A DNA stretch of 64,000 nt from JBMNFB01 sp050949085 (GTDB lineage Bacteria; Bacillota; UBA994; UBA5500), in assembly GCA_050949085.1 (NCBI GenBank), contig JBMNFB010000011.1, forward strand, positions 124,001 to 188,000, given 5' to 3'. Position numbers and translations under genes: made by a program. Of the stretch, positions 25,643-34,899 are shown piece by piece; the stretch's first letter is position 1; each line of letters starts with the position of its first letter. A model generated the notes under the pieces. It was given only the letters and a program-made list of their open reading frames with translations, ran no database searches and was not told the DNA's origin.

Positions 25643-26396
25643 GCGCTATCACCTCCTTGGCAAAAGCTTGATAAACCTCTGCTCCCCGCGACTTGGGGTC
25701 GTACTCAATGATGGATTGCCCATGGCTGGGGGCCTCACTGAGCCGAACGTTGCGCGGAATAACCGTTTTGAACACCTTATCTTTGAAGTAGGCGCGAACC
25801 TCTTCCACCACCTGGTTGGAGAGATTCGTTCGCGCATCATACATCGTTAAAACGGCTCCAAACAGCTCCAGCTGCGGATTGAGATGCCGCTGCACCAGCT
25901 GTACCGTGTTCAGCAGCTGGCCGAGACCCTCCAACGCATAATACTCGCACTGAATCGGCACCAAAACACCGTCGGCTGCCGTCAGCGCATTCACTGTCAA
26001 CAGCCCCAGAGATGGAGGGCAATCGATCAGGATAAAGTCATAGAAGGCGCGAACACCCGCTAGCGCCTCTTTCAGCTTCATTTCCCGGGAAAGGGCAGAT
26101 ACCAGCTCAATCTCGGCGCCGGCCAGCTGGATGGTTGCCGGCACCACCTCCAGTCGCTGGATTGAGGTGGCCTGAATTACGGCATCTACCGATAGTCCTT
26201 CAATTAGCACGTTGTAGATGCAGTTTCGCAAGCGTCGCCGATCTATCCCCAGACCGCTGGTGGCATTCCCCTGCGGGTCGATATCTACAATCAGGACATT
26301 CTGCCCCAATTCAGCTAGACAGGCTCCCAGGTTGACACAGGTTGTTGTCTTCCCCACCCCACCCTTCTGATTCGTAATGGCCAGCATCTTGGACAT
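25617..26396 (-). CDS. parA: Chromosome-partitioning ATPase ParA/Soj
   Basis: This 259-residue deviant-Walker ATPase has AITNQKGGVGKTTTCVNLGA (P-loop with the signature lysine), VDIDPQGNATSGLG, DFILIDCPPSLGLLTVNAL and QCEYYALEGLGQL. With ParB it acts in origin segregation and, in B. subtilis, controls DnaA. ATG 26396 has TAGGAGTG six bases upstream; the frame opens 9 bases earlier. It is first in the parA-parB pair. The 290 bases upstream (26397-26686) hold the terminator of the preceding gene and presumably the promoter. Confidence 0.97.
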   Translation of the reverse strand: MSKMLAITNQKGGVGKTTTCVNLGACLAELGQNVLIVDIDPQGNATSGLGIDRRRLRNCIYNVLIEGLSVDAVIQATSIQRLEVVPATIQLAGAEIELVSALSREMKLKEALAGVRAFYDFILIDCPPSLGLLTVNALTAADGVLVPIQCEYYALEGLGQLLNTVQLVQRHLNPQLELFGAVLTMYDARTNLSNQVVEEVRAYFKDKVFKTVIPRNVRLSEAPSHGQSIIEYDPKSRGAEVYQAFAKEVIARVKVKGIR

Positions 26397-26557
26397 CCGA
26401 TTCACTCCTAATTAGTATTGGTTCTATCTCTGGCGGCGCACCGGTAGCTGTAGCACAGTGCGCAGCTGACCGTATCAGTCGACGTAATCCGCCTTCCCTT
26501 TCAGGGATATTTCGCTTTCGGACAAGTTATGTCCTGCCGTTTCCGGCGCCGGACAAC

Positions 26558-26605
26558 AAAAAGGACGTGCGGCTCAACGCAGAGCGTCTAACCACACGTC
26601 CTTTC
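26558..26605 (-). terminator. Probable terminator of the MA-family peptidase gene
   Basis: AAAGGACGTG and CACACGTCCTTT form a stem of about 11 bp around a 20-nt arm; on the minus strand it ends in a T run (from AACAAAAAGG). It lies beyond the peptidase stop. Confidence 0.6.
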
Positions 26606-26686
26606 GCATTCCTGAATTTCCCAGCATCAACCGTCGCTTCACTCCGTCATTCTCCACCTGCCACAAGCACAACGCGAACAGCAGCC

Positions 26687-27535
26687 TCAATCCTCGGCAG
26701 TCTCCAATTGCAGCTGGGCCCGCCAGCCCTGCTCCAGTTCCTGCAGCGTGCGGCCAGTCACTGCCTCCAGCGCCCCAGCAAACCTGTCACCTTCGCTCAG
26801 TCGTTCCAGCAAGAGCGCCATCCCCCGGTCGCCAGCAACATTCCAGATGTAATCGACCAGACCCAAGGCTTGCCGGTAGGCCGGGTATGCCTCCAGCTGA
26901 GTAAACTGGCTCGTCAGCTGCTCCAGCGAGTAAAGTGGAACAGACCAACTCGCGCCCATAATTCCCCAGGTGTATCCTTGCAGATCCCGCTCATATCGTT
27001 GCGCCAGCCCCTCGCTAAACCAGAGTGGGCAATTCCCGTGTACCCTGTAGTCCAGCAACAGGTGAACCAGTTCGTGCGTCAGCGGCCCCTGCTCCCGATA
27101 TACGGCCATCATATCCTCACTGGGAACAGCCGATAGCCAGGCGCGGGGCGAAAGCAGCTCCAGCCGCCCCAGCCAATACGCGCCGAGAGTAGCTTCGGCC
27201 TGAGCGCCGATCGCCTTCCCCAGCGAAGTCTGATCGGGGTGAATCGTCACCGGCACGTTCTCTATCTTTATTGGCCAATCATCCTGCAGCTGGCTCAAGA
27301 CAAGCTCTAGATTTTCGGATATTTCCCGGGCAATGTCGCCATCCGCTTCGCGGAAGTAGATGGTGAAATGCTCGCCCTCCAGCGCCAGCCAATCCGCCTG
27401 CGCCAGAGCTGGCAGCGCCCGGCCGGCCAGGCGCAGCAATCGGTACCCAGACATCGGCTGGCTCGACATCAGAACGAAGCCTATCGCCAATGTTAAAAGC
27501 AACCCCTGCTTGATCCTGCGATTTCGCCCCGGCAT
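26687..27535 (-). CDS. Membrane-anchored zinc metallopeptidase, peptidase MA-like (gluzincin)
   Basis: This 282-residue protein has an N-terminal signal/anchor helix (about 9-28, LLLTLAIGFVLMSS), then a lumenal domain with ALEGEHFTIYFREADGD. The zinc site is HELVH in GPLTHELVHLLLDYR (about 147-161), and the third ligand is probably the Glu of LWFSEGLAQRYE. This HExxH...E layout is the peptidase MA-like family of Bacillota; the substrate is unknown. GGAGGTGGACGAA precedes the ATG at 27535. It lies between noc and parA, with terminators on both sides. Confidence 0.82.
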   Translation of the reverse strand: MPGRNRRIKQGLLLTLAIGFVLMSSQPMSGYRLLRLAGRALPALAQADWLALEGEHFTIYFREADGDIAREISENLELVLSQLQDDWPIKIENVPVTIHPDQTSLGKAIGAQAEATLGAYWLGRLELLSPRAWLSAVPSEDMMAVYREQGPLTHELVHLLLDYRVHGNCPLWFSEGLAQRYERDLQGYTWGIMGASWSVPLYSLEQLTSQFTQLEAYPAYRQALGLVDYIWNVAGDRGMALLLERLSEGDRFAGALEAVTGRTLQELEQGWRAQLQLETAED

Positions 27536-27588
27536 TTCGTCCACCTCCCTCGAACCAGAACTAAAGCACGCAACTCGTTGTTTACCGG

Positions 27589-27631
27589 AAAAGAGGGCCC
27601 GCCACAGCTCCAGTGAGTGCGACAGGCCCTC
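27589..27631 (-). terminator. Terminator after noc
   Basis: On the minus strand GAGGGCCTG and GGGCCCTCTTTT pair as the outer stem of a hairpin; it lies about 50 bases past the noc stop and upstream of the MA peptidase gene. Confidence 0.65.
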
Positions 27632-27680
27632 ATCATTATACCATTAGATCACACATTATGTAAACCGCGGGTTCGCCCAG

Positions 27681-28529
27681 CTACTGTCTCTTCGGAATCC
27701 GCACGGTTACACTCAGGTAACCATCCGCCTCTTCCTCCACCACTTCCGCCGCGATGCCGGCCTTTTTCATCAAGTTGGTGGCATCCTTGATCGTATTCAG
27801 GAAGATCCGTACGTCCTTCGGGATAAAGCGGCGCAAAGGCCGGTGCCGGGCAGCTGCCGCCACCTCCTGGGCGCTTTCACCGGCAAGGTGCTGTTCAACC
27901 AGCGCTTCAGTCTGCCGGACGTTGAGCCCTTGCTCTACCGCCGCCTCTGCCAGGGTCAACTGAGCATCAGGCTCCTTTACTCGCAGTAGAGCGCGCGCCT
28001 GGCGCTCGTTCAACTCGCCATTACGCAGCAGTTCCTGTACCGGTTCAGCCAGATTCAGGAGGCGCAATTTATTGGCAATGGTCGATTGGCTCTTCCCTAA
28101 CCTTGCTGCCAGCTCATCCTGACGGATCCCAAACTCGGCAATCAGGGTTTGAAAGGCTGTCGCTTCTTCCAGGGGGTTGAGGTCCTGACGCTGCAGATTT
28201 TCAATCAGTGCCGTTTGGGCTACCTCGCGGTCGGTGTACTCTCTGACCAGCCCAGGGATCGTCTTCAAACCGATCAAGATGCTGGCGCGGAGACGGCGCT
28301 CCCCGGCAATCAGCTCATAGGTATTGCCCAGGCGGCGCACCACTATCGGCTGGATGACGCCTACCTCCCGAATCGAAGCCGCCAGATCCTCCAACGAAGC
28401 TTCGTCAAAATGGCGCCTCGGCTGGTATGGGTTGACCTTGATCTGATCGACCGGGATCTGTACCACCTGCTCAGCAGAGCTTCCACCGAACCAACGCAAC
28501 GCGATCACCTCTCCCCTTCCCACAATCAT
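27681..28529 (-). CDS. noc: Nucleoid occlusion protein Noc (ParB family)
   Basis: This ParB paralogue of about 282 residues has VNPYQPRRHFDEASLEDLAASIREVG, IAGERRLRASILIGL, ENLQRQDLNPLEEATAF and the helix-turn-helix GIRQDELAARLGKSQSTIANKLRLL, then a C-terminal dimer domain. Its position between rsmG and parA is the standard noc position, and the N-terminus ALRWFGG recalls the membrane-binding amphipathic helix of Noc. It would block division over the nucleoid. The start is uncertain: ATG 28529 has a weak site; a GTG or TTG up to 30 bases further in follows GGAAGGGGAGAGGTG. Upstream codons to 28880 are a shadow of rsmG. Confidence 0.9.
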   Translation of the reverse strand: MIVGRGEVIALRWFGGSSAEQVVQIPVDQIKVNPYQPRRHFDEASLEDLAASIREVGVIQPIVVRRLGNTYELIAGERRLRASILIGLKTIPGLVREYTDREVAQTALIENLQRQDLNPLEEATAFQTLIAEFGIRQDELAARLGKSQSTIANKLRLLNLAEPVQELLRNGELNERQARALLRVKEPDAQLTLAEAAVEQGLNVRQTEALVEQHLAGESAQEVAAAARHRPLRRFIPKDVRIFLNTIKDATNLMKKAGIAAEVVEEEADGYLSVTVRIPKRQ

Positions 28530-28582
28530 CTCTTGTCTATTCGTCCTGACGGAGGCGCAATCCTCCCTGCCGGGCAGGAATC

Positions 28583-29305
28583 CTACCGTTGATCTCCCAG
28601 CGGGCGTTTGGCAGGCACACCTGTTCTGCGCGGATAACCTGAGGGTGTGGCCTGTACCTTGCGGACGACCACCAGAGTCCTTTGCGCGCCGCCAGGCAAC
28701 TCCCAATGCCTGACCTGCTCCAGCTGACCACCCAGGGTGCCTATCGCAGCAGCCGCGAGGTCCACCTCCGACTCCGCTTTCGGTCCTTTCTGAGCAACGA
28801 AACATCCGCCGATCTTGAGGAATGGGAGGCAGTATTCGGCCAGAATATCCAGCCGCGCCACTCCCCGCGACACCACCCAATCGTATCGCTCCCGCTGGCT
28901 GCCCTGCCGCGCCGCCTCTTCGGCCCGGGCGCAGATCACCGTTACCCGCTCTGATAGACCCAGGCTCTCCGCAGCCACCTGCAGAAAGCGGGCCTTCTTG
29001 GCCACCGACTCCAGCAGGGTCACCTCCAGCCGAGGATAGGCGATGGCCAGCGCCAGACCGGGGAAGCCGGCACCGCTGCCGACATCGATGAGCCTCTGTC
29101 TCCGAGACAAATCTCCCGCCAGGCCCACCGACAGCGAGTCAAGAAAGTGGTTTTCATACACCGCCGCTGTCTCAATCACTGTAGTCAGGTTAATCTTTCT
29201 GTTCCATTCCTGCAGCAGGCGGCAGTAGTCTGCAAACCGCTGCAGAGCAGCCGCATCCAGTTCCACACCGCTTGCCCGCGCCTGCTGCTCCAGCCACTTA
29301 TCCAT
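28583..29305 (-). CDS. rsmG: 16S rRNA (guanine-N7) methyltransferase RsmG
   Basis: This 240-residue SAM-dependent methyltransferase modifies G527 of 16S rRNA. Visible motifs are LLQEWNRKINLTTV near the N-terminus, FLDSLSVGL, the SAM loop DVGSGAGFPGLALA, and VTVICARAEEAARQ, followed by DWVVSRGVARLDILAEYCLPFLKIGG. The ATG overlaps the mnmG stop by 8 bases. It sits between mnmG and noc in the canonical order. Confidence 0.95.
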   Translation of the reverse strand: MDKWLEQQARASGVELDAAALQRFADYCRLLQEWNRKINLTTVIETAAVYENHFLDSLSVGLAGDLSRRQRLIDVGSGAGFPGLALAIAYPRLEVTLLESVAKKARFLQVAAESLGLSERVTVICARAEEAARQGSQRERYDWVVSRGVARLDILAEYCLPFLKIGGCFVAQKGPKAESEVDLAAAAIGTLGGQLEQVRHWELPGGAQRTLVVVRKVQATPSGYPRRTGVPAKRPLGDQR

Positions 29306-31187
29306 TCAACTCACCCCGTCGCTGCATAACCTCCATAGCCACCAGGAGCACATTGATATCCGCCGGCGAAACCCCAGTGATGCGGCTGGCCTGGCCGATT
29401 GACTCCGGACGCAGTTTAGTCAACTTCTGCCGCGCCTCCAGCGACAACCCGGCGATTTGCTCAAAATCCAGCCAGCTGGGAATCGCCTTCTCCTCCAGCC
29501 GCAAGAATCGCTCCACGCTCTCCTTCTGCTTGTTGATATAGCCTTCATACTTGACTTCAATCTCAGCCCTCGGCCAGATCTCGGCCGGAAAACGGGCCAG
29601 ATCGGCGCTAAATGCCTGCAAGAACTGAAGGTTGACCTCAGGCCGCTTCAGGAGTTGCTGCAAGCTGGTGGGCTGGCTGAGGGGAGTCGAGCCCAGCCTT
29701 TGCAGACCCTCGTCGAGCTCAGCGCTGGGATGAATGGTTGTTCGGGCCAGAAAGCTACGCAGTTCCTGTACCGCGTCCTGCTGCTGGACAAACCGCTGAT
29801 AGTCGGCGTGGCTCACCAGGCCAATCTCCCAGCCCAACCGCGTCAGGCGGACGTCAGCATTATCGTGCCGCAGCAAGAGCCGATATTCAGCCCGAGAGGT
29901 CATCATCCGATATGGTTCGTCGATACCTTTGGTGACCAGATCGTCTATCAGGACCCCGATATAAGCCTGCGACCGGCGGAGAATAATCGGTGACTGGCCG
30001 CGCAACTTGCGCACCGCGTTAACTCCGGCGATCAGGCCCTGCCCGGCTGCCTCCTCATAGCCAGACGAGCCGTTGATCTGCCCCGCGGCGAACAGACCGC
30101 TGATCTGCTGAAATTCCAGGGAGAGCTTCAGCTGGGTGGGGTCCACATAGTCGTATTCGATGGCATAGCCGGGGCGCAGAATCTCCACTCGCTCCAGGCC
30201 GGCGACGGTGCGCAAGGCCTCCAGCTGCACATCTTCGGGCAGACTGGTGGAAAAGCCCTGCACGTACATCTCGTCGGTACCCCAACCCTCAGGTTCGACG
30301 AAGATCTGGTGCCGCGGCCGATCGCTGAATCGCACCACCTTATCCTCCACCGAGGGACAGTAGCGGGGACCGCGACCCTTTATCTCGCCGCTGAACATCG
30401 GCGCCCGGTGCAAGTTGGCGCGGATAATCTCATGGGTTCGTTCATTGGTATAGGTAAGCCAGCAGGAAAGCGACTTCAGCTCGGGCGGCAGCTTCTCGCC
30501 CGAGAAGCCGGCCAGGCCGAGATCGCCAGGTTGCTCCTGCAGTTTGCTGAAGTCGATAGTGCGGCGGCTGACGCGCGGCGGCGTCCCTGTCTTAAAGCGG
30601 CCGATGGTGATCCCCAATCGCTGAAGATTCTCTGTCAGGGACCGCGCCGCCTGTAGGCCGTTGGGACCGCCCTCATAGTTCACGTCGCCGATAATCACCC
30701 TGCCCCGGAGATACGTCCCGGTAGTCAGAACAACCGTCGGTGCCAGATAGACGGCTCCCGTCTGGGTCGCCACACCGGTTACTTGCCCATCCTCCACCAG
30801 AATCTCTTCCACCATGGCCTGTTTCAGCAGCAGCCCGGGTTGCTGATCCAGCACCGCCCGCATCTTCTGCTGATAGGTGTGCTTGTCCACCTGGGCTCGC
30901 AGTGTCTGTACCGCCGGGCCTTTGCTGGTATTCAGCATCCGCAGCTGCAGACAGGCTGCGTCGATAACCTTCCCCATCTCGCCACCCAGGGCATCGATTT
31001 CCCGCACGATCTGCCCCTTGGCGGGGCCGCCGATCGAAGGATTACAGGGCAGCAGTGCCACGCTGTCCAGATTGATGGTCAGCATCAGCACCGACGCCCC
31101 GAGGCGTGCCGCCGCCAGACCAGCCTCACAGCCGGCATGGCCAGCCCCAATCACAATCAGATCGTATTCCCCGGCAACAAAGCGCAC
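29298..31187 (-). CDS. mnmG: tRNA uridine-5-carboxymethylaminomethyl(34) synthesis enzyme MnmG
   Basis: This flavoprotein of about 629 residues works with MnmE to make cmnm5U34 in tRNA. The N-terminal FAD motif is DLIVIGAGHAGCEAGLAAARLG; GPAVQTLRAQVDKHTYQ, CPSVEDKVVRFSDRPRHQIFVEPEG, GLFAAGQINGSSGYEEAAGQG and MMTSRAEYRLLLRHDNAD are family signatures. The frame is open from 31208, but a GTG at 31187 lies 9 bases after AAGGAGG and was preferred. It is downstream of mnmE in the same run. Confidence 0.96.
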   Translation of the reverse strand: MRFVAGEYDLIVIGAGHAGCEAGLAAARLGASVLMLTINLDSVALLPCNPSIGGPAKGQIVREIDALGGEMGKVIDAACLQLRMLNTSKGPAVQTLRAQVDKHTYQQKMRAVLDQQPGLLLKQAMVEEILVEDGQVTGVATQTGAVYLAPTVVLTTGTYLRGRVIIGDVNYEGGPNGLQAARSLTENLQRLGITIGRFKTGTPPRVSRRTIDFSKLQEQPGDLGLAGFSGEKLPPELKSLSCWLTYTNERTHEIIRANLHRAPMFSGEIKGRGPRYCPSVEDKVVRFSDRPRHQIFVEPEGWGTDEMYVQGFSTSLPEDVQLEALRTVAGLERVEILRPGYAIEYDYVDPTQLKLSLEFQQISGLFAAGQINGSSGYEEAAGQGLIAGVNAVRKLRGQSPIILRRSQAYIGVLIDDLVTKGIDEPYRMMTSRAEYRLLLRHDNADVRLTRLGWEIGLVSHADYQRFVQQQDAVQELRSFLARTTIHPSAELDEGLQRLGSTPLSQPTSLQQLLKRPEVNLQFLQAFSADLARFPAEIWPRAEIEVKYEGYINKQKESVERFLRLEEKAIPSWLDFEQIAGLSLEARQKLTKLRPESIGQASRITGVSPADINVLLVAMEVMQRRGELNG

Positions 31188-31204
31188 CGATCGCAGCCTC
31201 CTTG

Positions 31205-32560
31205 TCACTTACCCACACAGAAACGCGCAAAGATCTCTCGTACTACATCCTCACGCACTGCCTCGCCGATCATCACACCCAGACTCTCCCAGGCTGCGCG
31301 CAGGTCGATTTCCAGCATATCCGGCATTGCCCCCTCGTCCAGCCCCCGCCTGACATCCTGCAGCGCCGAAATAGCTTGCCTGAGGAGCTGCTCCTGGCGG
31401 GTGTTGACGATCATCAGGCTATCCGGCTGCAGTTTTCCAGCCAGAACGAAATTAGCGATGCGCTGCCGCAGCACCTCGATTCCCTCTCCCGTCCTGGCCG
31501 AGACCGGCACCATCTCATGGCCGGTGGGCAAGTCGGCCGCCTGCGGCAGATCGATCTTGTTGCACACGACAATCCGCGGCCGTGCACCCGTCAGCGTCAG
31601 GATCTGCCGGTCTTCATCCTCCAGCGGCACCGACTGGTCCAGAATAACCAGGGCCAGATCAGCTTGCTGCAACGCTTCCTCCGCCAGATTGACGCCGATC
31701 CTTTCCACCGGATCGTCCGTCACCCGAATTCCAGCCGTATCCACCAGCCGAATCGGAATCCCGTCTATCAGGAAAAACTCGTCGATAACATCCCGGGTCG
31801 TCCCGGGAACTTCGGTGACGATGGCCCGCTGTTTGCCGGTGAGCCGATTGAGCAGGGACGACTTACCGACGTTCGGTCTCCCCACAATGACCACATTCAG
31901 CCCTTCGCGCAACACCCGCCCGGCAAAACTGGTTTCCAGCAGCTCATTCAGCCGCCAGAGCGCCGCATCCACCTCTGCGCCCATTGTTTCAATCGCCAGT
32001 TCAGGCAGATCCTCCTCCGGATAATCCAGGCTGACAGCAATCTGCGCCAGGAGTCCCAGCAGCCTCTCGCGCACCTCGCCGATCGCCCGCGACAGCTCCC
32101 CTTCCAGGTGGCGCTCGGCCTGCCGCAAGGCTGAGCGCGACTTGGCCCGTATCAGATCAATCACCGCTTCCGCCTGCGTCAGATCGATCTTTCCCGCCAG
32201 AAAAGCCCGCTGCGTAAACTCGCCAGGGTCGGCGAGTCGCACCCCGTGGGACAGAACCACGTTCAGCAGCTCGCGCATGACGAGGGGCCCGCCATGCCCG
32301 CTGATCTCCACCACATCTTCCCCCGTGTAGGAATACGGCCTGGGCATATAGACAGCCAGCACCTGGTCGACCCGTTCGCCGGCCTGGTTGATAATAAACC
32401 CCAGATAGAGCCGCCGCGGCTGAAAAACCGCCCTGCGTCTCCCTCGGGCGTCCACAAAACACTCCTTGAGCACCCGCCCAGCCTCACTGCCGCTGATCCT
32501 GACCAAGCCCACGCCGCCTTCACCAGGAGGTGTGGCGATAGCCGCAATCGTCTCGCTCAA
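31205..32560 (-). CDS. mnmE: tRNA modification GTPase MnmE
   Basis: This GTPase of about 451 residues is the partner of MnmG. The N-terminal formyl-THF-binding domain starts SETIAAIATPPGEGGVGLVRISG. The G domain has GRPNVGKSSLLN (G1), TTRDV (G2), DTAG (G3) and CNKIDLP (G4). The C-terminal helix ends in the conserved IFARFCVGK with the catalytic Cys. The frame is open to 32656, but the TTG at 32560, preceded by AAGGTGGTGG, begins the conserved domain. Confidence 0.96.
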   Translation of the reverse strand: MSETIAAIATPPGEGGVGLVRISGSEAGRVLKECFVDARGRRRAVFQPRRLYLGFIINQAGERVDQVLAVYMPRPYSYTGEDVVEISGHGGPLVMRELLNVVLSHGVRLADPGEFTQRAFLAGKIDLTQAEAVIDLIRAKSRSALRQAERHLEGELSRAIGEVRERLLGLLAQIAVSLDYPEEDLPELAIETMGAEVDAALWRLNELLETSFAGRVLREGLNVVIVGRPNVGKSSLLNRLTGKQRAIVTEVPGTTRDVIDEFFLIDGIPIRLVDTAGIRVTDDPVERIGVNLAEEALQQADLALVILDQSVPLEDEDRQILTLTGARPRIVVCNKIDLPQAADLPTGHEMVPVSARTGEGIEVLRQRIANFVLAGKLQPDSLMIVNTRQEQLLRQAISALQDVRRGLDEGAMPDMLEIDLRAAWESLGVMIGEAVREDVVREIFARFCVGK

Positions 32561-32655
32561 GGCTGATCCACCACCTTCGTGCTGCAATTCGCTCCTATTA
32601 TACCGCGTTTCCTGCACAGCTTCTCCCCAGACGTCTAATACACCTGCCCCAAACA

Positions 32656-32683
32656 AAATTGCCCTCCGTAAACAGAGGGCAAT
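32656..32683 (-). terminator. Terminator of the rpmH-to-jag operon
   Basis: On the minus strand ATTGCCCTC and GAGGGCAATTTTG form a 9-bp stem with an 8-nt loop and T run, about 40 bases beyond the jag stop. Confidence 0.85.
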
Positions 32684-32723
32684 CCTGCTAGTCTGAATTT
32701 GAAAGTAGACGGCTTATGCGTTC

Positions 32724-33344
32724 CTAGCGCAGCGAGATAACCACCTTGCGGTAGGGCTCATCACCCTCACTATAGGTGACGATCTGCCGATCCCCCTGCA
32801 GCGTGGTATGAATGATCCGTCGCTCGTGGGCGCTCATCGGCTCCAGCATCACCCGGCGACCGGTGCGCTTCGCCTTCTCGGCCAGACGCGTGGCGAGACG
32901 GCGCAGCGTCTCTTCTCGCCGCTGGCGATAGCCGCCCACATCCAGCAGCAGTCTGCGGTTCGCAGCTGCATGGCGGTTATAGACGATGCTCGCCAGATAC
33001 TGCAGCGACTCCAATGTGTTCCCATGTTTCCCGATCAAAAGCCCCAGATTGTCACCATCGATATCATAGCGAATCGTTTCGTCATCCTCGTTCATCTGGA
33101 CGCTGATCTTCACCCCGAGGCGCTGACCGATACCCAGGAGAAAGTCCGTGGTAATCTGTTGAGGGTCGGGCTTCACAGTAACCAGGACCCGAGCCGGCTT
33201 ACCGCCCAGCAATCCGAGAAAGCCTTTGCTGGCTTCCTCCAACACCTCAATCTCCACGGCGTCCCGTTCTACTTGCAGCTCCTCTAAAGCGGCCTGTATA
33301 GCCTCTTCCACAGTCCTACCTTGCTTTTCCACGCTTTGGATCAT
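32724..33344 (-). CDS. jag: RNA-binding protein Jag/KhpB (SpoIIIJ-associated)
   Basis: This 206-residue protein has the Jag-N domain (about 1-50, EKQGRTVEEAIQAALEELQV, ASKGFLGLLGGKPARV), a KH domain (about 75-145, including GLLIGKHGNTLESLQYLASI) and a C-terminal R3H domain with MSAHERRIIHTTLQ. It binds RNA and acts with KhpA and YidC/SpoIIIJ. GAGGAGGGAGACAGCG precedes the ATG. It overlaps yidC by 29 bases. Confidence 0.95.
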   Translation of the reverse strand: MIQSVEKQGRTVEEAIQAALEELQVERDAVEIEVLEEASKGFLGLLGGKPARVLVTVKPDPQQITTDFLLGIGQRLGVKISVQMNEDDETIRYDIDGDNLGLLIGKHGNTLESLQYLASIVYNRHAAANRRLLLDVGGYRQRREETLRRLATRLAEKAKRTGRRVMLEPMSAHERRIIHTTLQGDRQIVTYSEGDEPYRKVVISLR

Positions 33345-34026
33345 CGCTGTCTCCCTCCTCTAGAACAAAGTGCTTCTCCATATGCCGCTCGAACAGATAT
33401 TGCTGGCCCATAGTGAAGACATTGCGAGCAATCCAATAAATGCCTATGGCGCTGGGAAGGGTGATGCTGAAGTAGCCCATCATCATCGGCATCATGATCG
33501 TCATCATCTTCATCGACTGATCCGTACTCTTCGCCGCGGTCATCCGCGTATGCAAAGCTGTCGTCACTACAGCCAAAATCGGCACCAGGGCGTAAACCGG
33601 ATTCACCTTCAAGAGCGACCAGAAAGTGTTCTCAGCGTTGGGAAGCACCAGATTGATCCCCAGAAATGTAGGGTTGCTGCCAAAAGAGCCGGGCTGACGC
33701 AGAAGGCCGAACATCGCGATAAAGATAGGGAACTGAACCAACGTGGGCAGGCAACCCGCTAACGGGCTGATGCCATATCTCTGCCAGAGCTTCAACGTCT
33801 CTTCGTTGATCTTCTCCTGATTGTTCCCGTACTTCTCTTTGATTTTCTCCGTCATGGGCGTAATCGCCCTCATCTTGTAGGAAAACTGCATCTGCCGGAG
33901 GTTGAGCGGATAGGTGATCAGCACGATCAGCAAAGCCATCACCACAATGGCCACTCCATAGCTTCCTGTTAGCCCAAAAATCAGATCAAGTACTGTACCA
34001 AAAATATTGCTTAGAAACGCAGTCAT
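33316..34026 (-). CDS. yidC: Membrane protein insertase YidC/SpoIIIJ
   Basis: This 236-residue insertase has five membrane segments and the family signatures ITYPLNLRQMQFSYKMRAITP, KYGISPLAGCLPTLVQFPIFIAMFGLLR-type sequence (WQRYGISPLAGCLPTLVQFP), and a C-terminal TLPSAIGIYWIARNVFTMGQQYL. The hydrophilic-groove Arg is likely in LRQMQF. No lipoprotein Cys is present near the N-terminus. ATG 34026 follows GGGAGGGAATAGT. It sits between yidD and jag in the standard order. Confidence 0.96.
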   Translation of the reverse strand: MTAFLSNIFGTVLDLIFGLTGSYGVAIVVMALLIVLITYPLNLRQMQFSYKMRAITPMTEKIKEKYGNNQEKINEETLKLWQRYGISPLAGCLPTLVQFPIFIAMFGLLRQPGSFGSNPTFLGINLVLPNAENTFWSLLKVNPVYALVPILAVVTTALHTRMTAAKSTDQSMKMMTIMMPMMMGYFSITLPSAIGIYWIARNVFTMGQQYLFERHMEKHFVLEEGDSDDPKRGKAR

Positions 34027-34062
34027 ACTATTCCCTCCCATCGCCACTGGTGGATCAGATTA

Positions 34063-34284
34063 TCATGGAACAGGGTCATACCCGCCCGGACTGAACGGAT
34101 GACAGCGCAGAATGCGCCTGACGCCTAGCCACCCTCCCCGGAAAAAACCGTACTTTTCGAGAGCCTGTATCATGTACTCGGAGCATGTCGGGTAAAAACG
34201 GCAAGAGGGACCGAGGAGAGGCGAAATCCACCTCCGATAGACCCTGATCAGAAAAACAGCCAGCTTTACAGCCAACTTACTCAT
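34063..34284 (-). CDS. yidD: Membrane protein insertion efficiency factor YidD
   Basis: This 73-residue protein has the whole YidD core: YRRWISPLLGPSCRFYPTCSEYMIQAL, with the three conserved cysteines, and GVRRILRCHPFSPGGYDPVP at the C-terminus. An N-terminal amphipathic segment probably binds the membrane. It overlaps rnpA by 8 bases. Confidence 0.96.
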   Translation of the reverse strand: MSKLAVKLAVFLIRVYRRWISPLLGPSCRFYPTCSEYMIQALEKYGFFRGGWLGVRRILRCHPFSPGGYDPVP

Positions 34285-34618
34285 CTACCCATAAACCGGC
34301 TTTCTTCAACAGGCTGACCAACGAAGCTTCCACCTGCGCGAAACCGATATCGCGAGAAGACACACGCAAGATCACAATCAGATGGTAGCCATCCACTATA
34401 TTAGACCGCAGGGAGCGGAAAACCTCCCTCACGAGCCGCTTCAGACGATTTCGTCCTACACTGCCCGCCACCTTCTTGCTGACGGAGATGCCCAGCCTGA
34501 CTCCGGGCTGATCCTGCGGCAGCGAATACAAGACCAGATATCGATCGGCCACTGATCGCCCCGCGCGGTAAACTGACCGAAAATCGGCGTTCTTGATCAA
34601 CCGGTCTTCTTTCCGCAT
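34277..34618 (-). CDS. rnpA: Ribonuclease P protein component
   Basis: This 113-residue basic protein begins RKEDRLIKNADFRSVYRAGRS and contains the RNR-type motif VGRNRLKRLVREVFR. It is the protein cofactor of the tRNA 5'-processing ribozyme. It lies between rpmH and yidD. Confidence 0.96.
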   Translation of the reverse strand: MRKEDRLIKNADFRSVYRAGRSVADRYLVLYSLPQDQPGVRLGISVSKKVAGSVGRNRLKRLVREVFRSLRSNIVDGYHLIVILRVSSRDIGFAQVEASLVSLLKKAGLWVDE

Positions 34619-34674
34619 CCCTCCGCCTCCAGACTTTCTTCTAAATTATACCACGAAAATTGCATCTACATGTG

Positions 34675-34700
34675 AAAAAAAGGCCACGAAGCGCGGCCTT
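34675..34700 (-). terminator. Terminator/attenuator after rpmH
   Basis: On the minus strand AAGGCCGCG pairs with CGTGGCCTT and is followed by six more T; the stem begins at the rpmH stop codon. It may partly uncouple abundant rpmH mRNA from rnpA. Confidence 0.8.
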
Positions 34701-34833
34701 ATGCAGATAGTACCTTTCTGCCCCTTGCGCGCCTGGCCTTGATAACCTTACGCCCGCTAGCGCTGCGCATCCTCTGCCGGAATCCATGCACCTTCTTGCG
34801 AACGCGCCTGTTGGGCTGAAACGTCCTCTTCAT
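34699..34833 (-). CDS. rpmH: 50S ribosomal protein L34
   Basis: This 44-residue, very basic protein begins MKRTFQPNRRVRKKVHGFRQ and ends GRKVLSA, the full L34 sequence. The ATG at 34833 is preceded by GAGAAAGAGGTGTTGACC. It opens the minus-strand rpmH-rnpA-yidD-yidC-jag run that starts at oriC. Confidence 0.98.
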   Translation of the reverse strand: MKRTFQPNRRVRKKVHGFRQRMRSASGRKVIKARRARGRKVLSA

Positions 34834-34899
34834 CGGTCAACACCTCTTTCTCTGCGAAGTGACAGGCAATATCCAGCACATTATAGCAAACTGACCGAT

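Noticed and set aside
28530..28880. N-terminal extension of noc
   Set aside because: The extra codons overlap the 3' end of rsmG in another frame and have no ParB-like sequence.
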